A DNA stretch of 64,000 bases from Pyxicephalus adspersus (taxonomy: Eukaryota > Chordata > Amphibia > Anura > Pyxicephalidae): contig NC_092862.1 of the NCBI RefSeq assembly GCF_032062135.1, forward strand, positions 48,519,015-48,583,014, read 5' to 3'. A program made the position numbers and the translations under genes. Shown here piece after piece: positions 42,963 to 54,700 of this stretch. Positions within the stretch are counted from its first letter, which is position 1; every line of letters starts with the position of its first letter. The notes under the pieces are model-generated. The model did no database searches. It had not been told where the DNA came from and saw only the letters and a program-made list of their open reading frames with translations.

Positions 42963-44777
42963 GAAGCAGAATGGAAGAATTGCCTGATCATATCATTATC
43001 TACACAGACCATACAAAACATTCACTATTTACAAACTGCTTGTAGCCCAACCAGACAATCTTTGTTGGCTCTGTTTTTTCTCCAACTTTGAGATTACCAT
43101 TAAGCCCGGTTCCACCAGCTCCAGGGCTGATAATTTCTCAAGCTGCTTTGACCTCGAGGACTCTGAGACCCCAATTTAGCCACAACTCGTACGCCAACTA
43201 CTCATATTCTGGCTCTGATCTCTGTCAATTAATCAGTCATTCACTGAGTAAGAGCCTAGCACCTTCTTAGTGAGGAACTAAAAACTCTCCAGAAATCCCG
43301 GTATTCCCCTACCTCTCACATTTTTCTACACATGGTTTTCTTGCACACAGTGGTTCTCCTGGGTTTCTTCCAACGCACTGACACAAAAAATCAGCAGACG
43401 GCTGTCTGATCATTAAAACCATAGCAAACGCAGGGCAACACATAGCTATGCTTCTGCCAAGCCACCTTCGGCTGCAGTTTACACTTCAGATATTCCTGTA
43501 CTGGAGTGACCCTTATACCTCTGATGCCCAATGTGTGGTCCACTGGCTGGGTCCCTCAATTTTGAATCTCAGGGGGACACCAGCTGTGGTACTGAGTACT
43601 CAGACATGTTCTACATTCCGGTACCCAGCATTGAACTAAAGATTGTGCTGTCAGATAGTGAAGTAAAGAGCCAACTTCTTTTTAGAACAAGCGAACGGCA
43701 CACAAGCTTTTGTTTTGCTAAATCCATTTGGGTTTAGTTTTACTTCCACTGACCACAATTGGGGAGGGGGAAGGATTAAAAACACTGGCACCAACCACCA
43801 ACTGGGGAGAGTTAGAAGGCACTGGATAAAAAAATTATTATTAGGAAATTAATGTCAAATAATGGAACTATTGACTGTCTGAATAATAGACCAGAGAATC
43901 ACCAGGAGATTCGGTAATATTGGGATCAATATGTGCTTCAAAATCCCCATTTATGGTTCACCTAGTCTTCCCCTCAATCTCCATGTCATGTATTTTCTTC
44001 TTTCTTCTTTACTGCAGTATTTAAAGAAGACCACTTATGTTTGGGATTTGTTTGAGTTATACTTACCCCTTAAAGGGCTCTGGCATTCCTAATAATGTGG
44101 CCACTGACACCAATGGTTCCACCTGCCACTGACACCTTCGTCTCCCTTGTGCTCCACTGACTCTCCTGTAATTGATCCTGTCACCTTGTGCAACTGGGAT
44201 TGCATTTCCTACATCTTTGTTTTTTCTGTCCCTGGCATTGTCATTGTCTCTTGTCATACCACCGCGTGCAATCCAATGTGTTAAATCATTGTGTTAGAAC
44301 ATACCAACAAAGGCTTCTCCTTGCTTGTTAGCAGCAACTTATAGCCTTTAAACAGGAGCACCAGAACTTACCAAGTTTTGCATTTTACTATTCAAGTCCT
44401 TAAACACTCCACCACCACCACCACCTTCCCAACTACCCTTGAATCCCAGAAAATGTATTTTCCTGTAATTTTTCCCAACAAAATGTTATATAATTATTAC
44501 ACCCCTAAAAACCAAGTCTAAAATTGTGACAAAGTGTAGAAATGAAAAATATATTAAAAAGGGTATTCCTTTATATGATCTCCTACAAGATTGGCAAAGC
44601 TCAAATTGTATTGGCTAGGGCACAAATTTCAGTGGCAGACATTCTTTTTACAGGTTTGATATAGCATTACATGTGAGCATTTGATGTTACTATGCAGTGG
44701 ATGCAAATGTTATCCAGACCATCCAGCAATTCTTTGGACCTGGGGATTAATCTGGGTAGGGAATATTTTTATTATAA

Positions 44778-44828
<51 letters not shown>

Positions 44829-44838
44829 GGTATATATA
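44778..44838. repeat. (TA)n microsatellite
   Basis: About 60 bases of alternating T and A with a single ACCGG interruption. Confidence 0.95.
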
Positions 44839-46002
44839 TATTATGCTGCTAATGAGAAATACTTTACAGTCAGTGTGATGTAGTATGGCCTTTCAGACCA
44901 ACTGATTTGGTGGGGGGGGGGAACAAATGCAATGTACGTATGTAAATGTTTCCTTAGACCTTTAGAATTCTGCATAATACCTCTGTGAAAACAAAGAAAT
45001 AATTAGCCATGTTTACACTGCACACAGTCATTGAATGGACAGTGTGTCCATTGGGTATACATATTGTTCTGCTGTGCAAAAATAAGTGATATGAGCCTCC
45101 AGGTATGTATGGGTCAGGGGAGGACCTTTGTCAGATGAATTCATAAATTATTACCTTTCTGTGTTTATTACTAATGTACACTTAAAGGAAACCTGTCAAG
45201 TTTGGGCTAGTACACACTAGCAGATCCGCTGACTGATCTGACCAACTTTCTCATTGGCAGTTAAATCATTGGAAATACCAAAACACTTCACATGTGTACT
45301 AGGTTCTGCCCTTCTGTTAACTTTTCCTAAAAAGTGTTTGGAATTTCAATCAGAAGTGTATATGATCATTCATATACACGATACAAACGTACCAACAAGT
45401 CTCATATGCTTGGTCTCTTACAAATGACTGATGGATCCAGTTAGATTTTTATTTTGATCTGAAGTGAAAACCTGGTGCTAAAAAACAACCCCAGGGGTAT
45501 GTATACACATCAGACAATTCTAGCCAGATAAGAACGGTCAGGTTCCTCCAATCTGATATGTGTACTGTGGTTGCCAGACATCATTAATGGACCCAGGGGA
45601 CAGCGCTATACAAGTCAAGGGAGGAGAGCACAGCAGGGAGCCTCTTGCTTGTTCTCCCCCCTCTCCATAGAACAGAAGGGGGCAGTGTGTACAGCACTCA
45701 TTAATCTATCACACTTGTTGCTGGAAAAGATCATGAAAGACATGAGCAATGAAAATTTCATGTGTGTGGGCCTGCCTTAGGCTAGATTCAGACCTGCCTT
45801 TGGATCAAGCGATCCCACCTTGGCACCCCCCATCCCTCCCAGGCAGCAGTTCTCTGGTATGAGAAAGCGGTAACCAAACTGCAACCTCACTGCCAGTCTG
45901 AACAGCTTATTGTTATGGAAGTGGCAAGGAACACATGGCACAGCTCCGCTAAGGCAGTGGAAGCAATCAAGAAAGTGCAGCTGTCAGTAGAGCTGCACTC
46001 CG

Positions 46003-46191
46003 TGATTGGCTGAGGAAAGGGAAACCCTGATGGCGCTTAAACCATCATCAGGGTTTCTCTTTTCTCAGCCATTCAGCACTAGAGGTCCTGTGCTGAATGG
46101 GTGAGAAAAGGAATCCTCAGTTAACCGGAAACTACCACTTATATGGAACCGGCCATTTCCTGTGGGTGCCGAATAACCGAAGTTCTACTGT
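46003..46191. repeat. Inverted-repeat element with Tigger/pogo-like right end
   Basis: Arms gtgattggctgaggaaaggg followed by aaaccctgatgg (46,003-46,034) and ccatcatcagggtttctctt followed by ttctcagccattcagcac (46,042-46,080) form a long imperfect hairpin. The segment ends ccgaataaccgaagttctac tgTA, which resembles the CAGTAGAACCTCGGTTA-type inverted repeat of Tigger/pogo elements. The matching left end was not found. Confidence 0.5.
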
Positions 46192-46599
46192 ATATTGTAT
46201 ATAGTTATAAGCATACAATGTCCTCAATCTGGGACAGGAAGGGTCAGTGTTAGCAACTAATCATTTCCTTTTGCTGAATACATGTGCTGATCCTGGCTCT
46301 ATTATAACCCCATTGTACTGTATTTTACTCACATACAGTCATGTCGTCACATTCTGGAACATCATCATAACTCCCCAACCCCTGAAATCCATCTTGAATT
46401 TTCTTTAGAATGATTGTCCCCAATTTTTCAATGTCTAGCAAAGCACTTTCCTTATATGAGCTCCTCTTGTCCATGTATTTATATATATTGTAGCCTATTT
46501 TCAGGGTAGGGCTTATATTTCGAGCATTCTCAAAAATACAGAAAAATCATGCTAGGGCTTAGTTTCGGGGTAGTCTTATTTTTGTGGAAACAGGGTATA

Positions 46600-46705
46600 A
46601 TTCGGGGCAGGGTCCTCTCCTCCTGTGTCACTGTGTCATTTGTAACCCCTTATTATTGTAATATGTTGGCGCTATATAAATCCTGTAATAATAATATTAA
46701 TGATA
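46600..46705 (+). repeat. Short interspersed repeat copy (partial)
   Basis: attcggggcagggtcctctc, then cctgtgtcactgtgtcattt and atgttggcgctatataaatc, with a trailing AATAATAATATTAAT. It is shorter than the copy at 42,816 (the middle 'gtacagcgctg' part is lost) and sits directly next to the fragment ending ...cagggtata. Confidence 0.8.
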
Positions 46706-46770
46706 ATTCATATTCTGCGCCCCTATATGCCCTGTCATAGTAATCTGCACCCCCAGCTCTTCTGATCACA

Positions 46771-46880
46771 TACTAATATTATTAATATTAAACAGGATTA
46801 ATATAGCGCCAACATATCACACAGCGTTGCAAATGACAGACACAGGAGAGGACTCTCCCCAGAAGAGCTTACAATCTAGG
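46771..46880 (-). repeat. Short interspersed repeat copy, inverted relative to its neighbour
   Basis: Reverse strand copy: an ATTATTAATATTAAACAG tail, then aatatagcgccaacatatca, cacagcgttgcaaatgacag and ccagaagagcttacaatcta. With the copy at 46,600-46,705 it forms a tail-to-tail pair about 65 bases apart. Confidence 0.82.
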
Positions 46881-46984
46881 GGGCAGGGACACAATAGGGC
46901 ATGCTTGGTGTAAATATATAGGAGATGTACACAGTGCTGGTAATGTGAACAGATATAATAATGGTCACCATTGTCTGTCACACA

Positions 46985-47229
46985 TATATAAGATTGTTGT
47001 TAGGTATGGGTGATGATGGAAGTGAGCTCTCAGCTGGCAGAGGATGAGGAGGACGAGCAGTTTATTAGTCTGGAGGATGGAAAGTGGGAGGAGGTGCCGT
47101 GTGGAAAAGTTTTTGTGAGAGTTCTGGGGGCTGGGATGTGCCCGCTCCTCCTTCCCTTCCCCTACACACGCCATCAGAGCCGAGTGAGGAGAAGCCGCTG
47201 TGTTCGGGGAAGGCGGGATACCGTGCACT
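46985..47229 (+). promoter_or_regulatory. Candidate TWSG1 promoter / non-coding first exon
   Basis: A locally GC- and CpG-richer stretch ends with a strong donor, gataccgtgcactg|gtgagtac, at 47,229/47,230. It lies upstream of the recognised TWSG1 exons and on the same strand, where the non-coding first exon would be expected. An ATG-started frame inside (MMEVSSQLAEDEEDEQFISL...) is open across it but has no homologue that I recognise. The link to TWSG1 is inference from position and the donor only. Confidence 0.35.
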
Positions 47230-47670
47230 GGTGAGTACCAGGGAGGAGGAGGCCATGACTGACACCACGCACTTCTATTTCACAACTACATGGCAACCGG
47301 CCCTGTCACTGGGGAGACGCCTAGATAAAGGTGCTCACACCGTCCCTGGGGAGACCTGTACGGAGCTCAGCCGGGCATGGCAGGGTATGGGGTCACATAC
47401 CAGAGAGGAGGCGAGCCATAGGGACAGCTCAGAGCCCTGCCTGGGGATTGTTCTCCCCAATGGCTGCCAGTGACGGTGCTCATTACCACCTGTAATAATC
47501 ACATATAGAAATGTTATATTATTTTACTCTGGATTTGTCTCAGGTGAAAATCTAATACTAATATGGCCGTCCTGCTCTATAACTACTTACTGACGTAATT
47601 GTTCAGCAGTCTTTTGTTATATTGACAAACCTTTTATAGTTCATTTATAAATATTACTGACTCATTTTTT

Positions 47671-47755
47671 GCTGGGCACCACAACACACAGCCGGGCGCC
47701 ACTACAACACACAGCCGGGCGCCACAACACACAGCCGGGCACTACAACATACAGG
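47671..47755 (+). repeat. Minisatellite, about 20-23-bp unit, ~4 copies
   Basis: Tandem units like ccacaacacacagccgggcg, with variants gggcgccactacaacacaca and gggcactacaacatacagg. Confidence 0.88.
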
Positions 47756-48055
47756 CACTACCCCGGGTTGTGAAGTCACTTTATATGTTTTTATAGACTT
47801 TTGGTGCTTTGCCAGGCCCATCCTTCGCCCAGTCTGCTGTAAGTCAATGCGTGTTATTCCCAACATATCAATGACATGTATGTATTGTAGTGCAATCTGT
47901 CCAGTTTGTGTAGATTGAAGTGTGGTATGTGTTCTTCTGTCACATTGATCTTGTATACAGGTACCCTTTATATTTACTATGTAATGGGTGTGATTATATG
48001 TCATTTATTGGATAGAGGACGTGTACCATGTAATTGTATGTAAAAGTCTTTAATA

Positions 48056-48400
48056 GGTTGACTTTCAAAAATCCAGTAACCTCCAGACCTGAGGTATGCC
48101 GAATTATCGAAAATCCTGGATTTGTTACCGTTATACATGCTGTATATATTTAACAGAAAATGACTACCTGTACAATCCTTTAAATGGATGCTGAATCTAT
48201 AATGGGGCTATACAGCAGCAAATAAATAAGAAGGAATGAGCAGGAAAGAAATGTGCAAGCAAGACCCAACAGCTGATTCTGGAGTACAGCGCCATCAAAA
48301 CATAAACGGTGCCTTCAGAAAACAGTGGACATCTGAAAATGTGTTCCGAAATCCATGCTGGAAATCTGAAGGAACCGGATTTTTGAATGTCAGCTTTTAT
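48056..48400. repeat. MITE-like element with inverted ends
   Basis: Left aggttgactttcaaaaatcc agtaacc pairs with the reverse complement of right ggaaccggatttttgaatgt cagctttt. About 345 bp, non-coding. The interior also has gaattatcgaaaatcctgga near the left end, echoing the same motif. Confidence 0.6.
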
Positions 48401-48403
48401 TAC

Positions 48404-48512
48404 TAGATTATAAGCTCTTCGGGGCAGGGTCCTCTCCTCCTGTATCACTGTCTGTATTAGTCTGTCATTTGCAATCCCTATTTAATGTACAGCGCTGCGT
48501 AATAGGCAGGTC
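48404..48512 (+). repeat. Short interspersed repeat copy lacking its tail
   Basis: agattataagctcttcgggg, cagggtcctctcctcctgta, tctgtcatttgcaatcccta and gtacagcgctgcgtaata. It stops abruptly where the Harbinger-like MITE end begins. Confidence 0.82.
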
Positions 48513-48614
48513 GGTCGTCCAGACGACACCGACTGTACACACGGCAGATTTTCGCCCGATAATTGGCCGATGCCGATTATCGGGCGATAAAAATCTGACG
48601 TGTGTATGTAGCTT
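48513..48614. repeat. Right-end fragment of a Harbinger-like MITE
   Basis: Ends cgggcgataaaaatctgacg tgtgtatgtagct before TAA. This matches the right end of the element at 49,810-50,286 (ACGTGTGTACGCAGCT) in form. It contains an internal inverted pair (cgcccgataattggc/gccgattatcgggcg). Confidence 0.6.
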
Positions 48615-49809
48615 AACTTGTTGCTGTCATCTTATATAAACAAGCCTAATTAATTTTTGTGTTTTGTTAAACATTTACATCGGTGTAGTTTTTATACTTT
48701 TTTTTTTTTTTGAGTGTAATACTTGTCCTTCTTTTAGAGAACAAACCTAAAAGTGTAAAGACTCCATACCATTACCAGAAAAGTGTGCTGGATTTGATGT
48801 GGCACAGATCACACTTTGCTGCTTGTTTTGTGATTTCTAGTCAACCAGGAATCTTGGCGTGATTAAATGCAGGTGACTCAGTGAAGTGCCAGACTAGCAT
48901 CCGCCCTCCGGGCCTGTTACTGGCTGTGCACTTCTCGCCAGATGTGCAGAGTTATGAGCTGACATCACTGCTTACAAAAACACAGACTTTAGCTGCACTT
49001 TCATTACACCTCCAGTCATAAATGCTTCCCTTTCCACTGTTCTTTTCATTGGATTTGTTTCCTATTTGAATAGGCCTCCACTTTTCCTTCCTAATAAAGT
49101 ATGTTCAGTAAACTTTATAAAAGTTTTTTTTTTGCAAGGGTAATGAAGGTGTAACATTTAATAAACTTAAAACCTAAACTTTGCTGTCTCAAAGGGAACA
49201 TATAGTGATATTAAAGCGGATCTAAAATCCTGGAAAGAAAACACAGCAAGAAAAATATAAATCAAGAAATTAAATGGAATTTATCCTTAAATGAAAGCTT
49301 CTAAAATCTTCCTACCTCTATTTTTGTACTGACATTTTGACCACAGTATACAGAGCATTCCACATCAGGGAGTTACAGTGGTAGCATATCTGCCTCTAAC
49401 AACCATCAGCCAATGGGAATGCTCCCTGCTGTATTCCTAATAACTATCAAAGCCTGTTTTTAGCGCAGTAGGGATTATTCCTATTGGCTGATAATTGTCA
49501 GGAGGCAGAAACAATCCCGATCTCAGTCATTGCAGTAAATGGTAATTAGCTGAACATTCATGCCTAAAGCAATTATGGCATCCACTGTTCTGATCTTTGT
49601 TTCTGTAGCATCCAAACTGAATAGAGATGGGTTTAATGCTTTCTCAGTACCTTAAAATATTTTGTTTTTAATTTCATCTGAAAAAGAGCAGATTACATTC
49701 TCTTTCTAGAGCATCATACCTAAAACATTATTCCACTGACAGGTTAAGTAAATAACTTTATCTTATTTCAATGGCCCTTGTCAGAGTGGGAAAATCTGGC
49801 AACAAGTTA
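48615..49809. other. Non-coding stretch with one inverted repeat
   Basis: Arms tgcctctaacaaccatcagc caatgggaatgctccctgct (49,391-49,430) and agcgcagtagggattattcc tattggctgataattgtcag gaggca (49,461-49,506) form an imperfect hairpin, probably a MITE core. No exon for the TWSG1 N-terminus could be found in this stretch. Confidence 0.55.
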
Positions 49810-49961
49810 AGCTACGTACACACTTCCAATTATTATCGTTTGTAAACGAACAACGAACGATCCTGCACGATATCTGCGAACGATCGTATAGCACCGATCC
49901 TGTACATACAGATAACGACACGATTGTTCAAAGATATTGTACACACGTATATATACACACA

Positions 49962-50000
<39 letters not shown>

Positions 50001-50286
50001 CACACATACATACATTCACATACACAATACAGCCTGTATCGATCAAATGTTCGTTCATCACGCATGCTCAGAACATGCACGATCACTGAACGACCGTACA
50101 CACGATAGATGGTCAACGATCGTTGTCCAATCCGATCCGCCGGTCCGGTCATTCATTTCCAATGACTATCCTCGTTCGTCGGCGTCGTTGGTTACTTTTT
50201 TTACAAACGATTTTTGGCCAATCAGTCGTTCGTAGTTCGTTCGTCGTTCATTTCCAACGATAAAAATTGGACGTGTGTACGCAGCT
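49810..50286. mobile_element. Harbinger-like MITE, 477 bp
   Basis: Flanked by TTA on both sides (49,807-49,809 and 50,287-50,289). The ends AGCTACGTACACACTTCC and, reversed, AGCTGCGTACACACGTCC are near-identical for about 30 bases. The interior is rich in ACGAACGATCG-type motifs and holds a TA/CA microsatellite (about 49,948-50,020). It has no coding capacity. The three-base TWA duplication suggests the Harbinger superfamily. Confidence 0.78.
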
Positions 50287-50289
50287 TTA

Positions 50290-51483
50290 ACTGTCAGATC
50301 TTGAAGATGATGCTTTTGAAGCAGGGAAAATGGAAAAGTGTAAGAACTAGCAACGGGGTCGCGTCATGTGCACCCAAGGCTCATCGTGTGTGTAGGGAAG
50401 ACTAGCCCATCTGATCAGGTCCAATGGAACATACTGAAACACAAACTGCTAAATTCAAATTGCTGAGGATAAAAAAGGTGTCAGACTTTGCATTTTAAAT
50501 GTACAGTATTTATGTTATAAAGCCAATATATGAGTAGGCCGTTGGACTAGAAATCCCTATGTGCTTAAAAATATCTGATTTGATATACAGCAGAGAACCC
50601 ATGCTCAGTACCACTTACACAGGGTTTAGTGCAAATTCACAGAACATAACCTTTTTTAAGTTTAATACCGTACTTCATTGTATTGACAAAAACAAAAAAC
50701 AATTTCAATTTCCACACTATAACTTTATAAATACTGAAGAAACCTAAATCTCTTAAGTGATTCCAAGACACCTAATACTGGCTAATATTACCTGTTATAT
50801 TCTTTAGGGTTTTGAGGGTTGAATAGAATCTGATGTTTAGAAAAACTGAACTACCCCATGTAGCATTACTGATGGGCCCCCTTCACCAACAAGTTGCTTT
50901 TTCTTGGTTACAGAAATCTGATTAACCCCTTCACTAATTATTTACTCCAGAAATCAGTATGCATGTAATGGGGATGTAGGTGTATGGCACGCTCACTAGT
51001 GTTGGATATCTGCATCACTTGGGGATCAACAAAAAGGTAGAATCCTAACACACAGGAAGTCAGAAAGCAAAGTGCTGCTCGCCAGCTTGTGCATTTTGTG
51101 ATATGAGTTGGCAGGTGAGCAGGCATTTGAATCTTGGATACCTGTTGTGGCTAAAGATAGCAACACAAGGGTTTTAAGACTTGAGCCCTGGAAAGGTAGT
51201 TATAGAATCTAGCATCTTCCTTCACTATAGACTTGTACCCTTACACTTGATGCACAAAAACAATTCATAAATTTGAACAATATTTCCATTGAGCTAATAA
51301 GTAATCTTTATTTGGTTTCCCTATACTTTGTAGTGCCTTAAACATCTGCATAATTACAGAACATGTAATAAAAAGAATAAATTGCTGCTTTGTGGACAAA
51401 TAACTTGTATTTATAATTGTTCTGATAATTTAGGCATTCAAGTCATTTGCACATGAACTAAGATGTTCTGAATTTCTTCCTAG
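50290..51483 (+). other. Sequence upstream of the first recognised TWSG1 exon
   Basis: No exon was recognised. Searched by eye for a Cys-rich reading frame ending in phase 1 (a G to complete the Gly codon at 51,484) and found none. Confidence 0.6.
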
Positions 51484-51756
51484 GTATGTGTAATCCTAGA
51501 AACTACAGTGACACCCCACCAACTTCCAAGAGCACAGTTGAGGAACTTCATGATCCCATCCCATCTCTCTTCCGGGCACTGACTGAAGTAGATGGCATAA
51601 AGCAGCTTAATTGGAACATTGTTTCTTTTCCTGTGGTAGAAGAGCTCTCTCATCATGAAAATCTTGTTTCCTTTTTGGATTCAGTGAATCAGCCACAGCA
51701 CCAGAATGTAACGGTTACACAAAATGGGGCTCATATGGTTCATGGAAATGATAAAG
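51484..51756 (+). CDS. TWSG1: TWSG1 exon (linker and central region)
   Basis: Acceptor TTCCTAG; GT completes a Gly codon. Donor AAAG|GTATTT. It ends one base into a Glu codon. This is the proline/serine-rich hinge with the NYS glycosylation site and the conserved LNWNIVSFP patch. Confidence 0.95.
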
Positions 51757-54700
51757 GTATTTGCAGTCAACTTTGATCATTTGCTTTTACAAGAGGCATG
51801 TGTTTTATTTAGTTTAGGTGTGAATTATTTCCAGGTCTGTACAATAATTACTACCATAAGACTGGTGACTATGTGCTCCCTCCTTGTCTAGGGTGGTTTT
51901 GTATCTTTCTGCCCCCCTTTTGTTTTTTATACAGGGAGCTTGTACTGGGTAGACCTGTTGCTCCCTCCTGTACAGGCTATGTGGAGCACAGTGATGATGA
52001 CACAACTAGGTTTCAAAAGGTATTTGATACATGCAAAGTATAATTGTAAATCAGATCATTTGTGATGATGAGAAATTGATATCATAAGTATTGTAACTTA
52101 TTCAATAACCCCCAGTCTAAATGATCAATCAACCCACTGCAGGGGTGTTTAGTTTGTGTGTATGTATCACTGTGTCAGTAGCATGGAAAATGTTTGTTTT
52201 TGGGAGTCCCCCCCCCCTCTACCACAGGGTGACAATCCTGCAATTTAACTACAGAATGAACAATCTGGTAACCCTATAACAGGTGAAAACACAGATCTGC
52301 TAGCATAATCAAAAAGACTGCAGTGGCAGTACTAGTGACCTTTATATTAAAGCCATTCCCTGCAATAGGTTTGGGAACTTCGTAGATAGGAACTGGAACA
52401 TATGTGCCCCCTTTCCCTCTCATTCCTGCTTCCTTATCTTGCTTACAAATCAGAAAGGGGGCAAAAAGTGTGTAGTCCTCTTACCTTTCGCAAAACCAGA
52501 CCCCTGGCTGCCCCAACAGTAGTTAGTCTGATGTAAAGGGTATAAGACAGCACATAGCAATCAGTTCAGAAAGCCATTCAGTTTTAATTGTCTTACAAGC
52601 ACTAATAAAACATATCACAAATCACAGACAATCGCTGTCATATCCTATGGGGAAGGATGTAGTTGGGTACCACCTGCACATCCTCTTAGTAGAACTGAAT
52701 ATCGCTTGTTCGTCCTGTCACTAGAAATGATCAATAGAGATCCTTTCCTTTGACAGAAACTCAACAGCTGAACACAGCTTGGGAAATCAATTTTACCAGT
52801 GTTTTGAAATTTTGGAGAGAATAGTTCAGTCCCTGATACTTTTTACTGGCTATCAAGAGATTCTAGTTCCTAGACCAATATTTTTTAACACTAGGGTTCC
52901 TCCAGAGGTTACTAGGGGTTCCTTAAACAATGAGCAATATGTGACTCTCAGTCCAGTTTACCAGATACCAGTGATCTTTTTAGCCATCTGTGAAGGTGAC
53001 ATTCGTCCCGCTGGCCACCACATTAATGTATTGTGTCCTATGGATATAGTAATTATATTGGAGGTTACCTGAAAGTTATTTCAAGGGGTCCCCCCCCCCC
53101 CCCCACACACACACACACACAATAAAAAGGTGGGAAGCACTGTCCTAGGCACAGTAATGACTAGGCTCTCATTTTATAATTTGTAGACATTGCATCATTT
53201 ATTTTTATATTAGTTTTCTCCATGTATTTTGCAATGCCGATCTAATAAACATTTACAACTTTGCATCTAATCTTTTTCCAGTACCTGTTATGGCAGGTTA
53301 TGTATTTCTGGATAAATAAACTAGGAGAATTCTCAGGTGATGAAAATAAAGTATCCTCATGTTCCCTCAGGTCACTGAAAATGTCTTTGATATTTTGATA
53401 CAGGTGAATTTTATATAGGCCATCCTGCGTAGTAATATATCTGGTCCTATGTATCTGTGAAGATGAATGAGCCTCAAATGTAAGATCCACTTGCACTCTC
53501 TGCCCCCAACCCCAAGTCGTCCACCCTTAGGCCAGTTCAGACTAGAAGTATGTTTCTTCAGCGTTACCCCGTGTGCCTGTGCAGACATTTGTAAGCCACT
53601 AAAAAAGCCTAGCAGAACACGTTTTGTTTTTCTCATCCTCCGAACCCTAAACCTGCAGTTGATGTAGAGAGACAAAAAAACTTTTTATAAAGTATGCTCC
53701 AACTTACTTCAGTTGGGGCCCAATTCTTCCTGATCACCCAATGCAGCTAAATACATCTTAGATGAACAGGGAGTGGCAAAACATAATAAAAAGAGGGCCC
53801 ATGTGGTTAAGTAGTCCTTCCAGAAATCATCAAGTGCAATGAATACAAAAGTGTAGGAGGTTTTAACCATTTGTTCAAGTTGCTTTAGCAGACTTTATGA
53901 TGCTGGGGTGTTCTGATTTGTATTTTATATGTTGGTCTGCCCTGTCAAGTTCAAACACTGGCTAAAAACAGGTAGCAGCATTCCAAGTGTGGATATGTTG
54001 TCAAAAATGCAAGCAGGAATTTTCTTCATAAACCATCGAAGAATCATTTACTGATATTGAAAATCCAACATAACTGTAAATAGTATAAATTTAAGAAGCT
54101 TTATCATTTGGGGTGTTATTGTTTGGCTCCTAACATATGTGAAGCAGTGTTTTCATTCTGTTTACTTTATGACTAATAGCTGTTATATTTGTTCTACCAA
54201 AAATGTCCTCCTTGTGCTAGGCTGTGCAGATGTGCCTTACTTCAGGATGTCCTAATATAACCTAGATTCTAAAACTGCCTCATGACTCCGGAGGTGATGC
54301 AGTGCTTGGTATATAAACATTTTAGAGGTGTCAAAAAAGAACTTCCTCTTGAACAGCTGTCATAGAAGTTAAATAAATGTTTGTCCGGAAACCTGTAAAA
54401 TAATAAAAAAAATCTGCACTGCACAGCTATTGTCTTTACATTATAGTAAACCGTTACATGAGCTCTGCATGTTGCTGTGCTTCAACCACCCATAGTTCTT
54501 GGCCTTTGCCCAGTGTCTTTTTTTGAATTCAGTCATATTTTCCAGTGGTAAGGACACTATTATATTTAATAGCTAAGGATTTTTTTTGTTTGGTTGCCAA
54601 GTTGCCTCACACCCTGTTTTTCATATAAACACATTTCTTTATGAACTGTCTTTTTTTCTGCTTAGCTGCAAAGGCCACAATTTCCAGAATTTGTAACTCC

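Larger units (their letters stand above)
42963..46590. other. Intergenic sequence, mostly unidentified
   Basis: No host gene was recognised. Short open frames around 43,088-43,740 show no motif that I know and are frame-interrupted. Contents that can be named: a (TA)n microsatellite at 44,778-44,838, an inverted repeat at about 46,003-46,080, a Tigger-like inverted-repeat end at about 46,166-46,191, and a cctattttcagggtagggct/ttgtggaaacagggta MITE-type fragment at about 46,490-46,597. Confidence 0.55.

Noticed and set aside
43088..43737. Overlapping short open frames between the Tc1 remnant and 44 kb
   Set aside because: No recognisable motif, no splice structure and different frames. They may be unrecognised repeat, but I cannot support a call.
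48799..48864. Short frame MWHRSHFAACFVISSQPGIL considered as a TWSG1 signal peptide
   Set aside because: No resemblance to the TWSG1 N-terminus, it stops before any cysteine-rich domain, and no in-phase donor joins it to 51,484.
49807..50235. Tyr/Ile-rich frames on both strands
   Set aside because: Generated by the TA/CA microsatellite inside the MITE.
52779..53072. 97-codon frame in the TWSG1 intron
   Set aside because: No domain, no splice sites in phase, and it ends next to a microsatellite.
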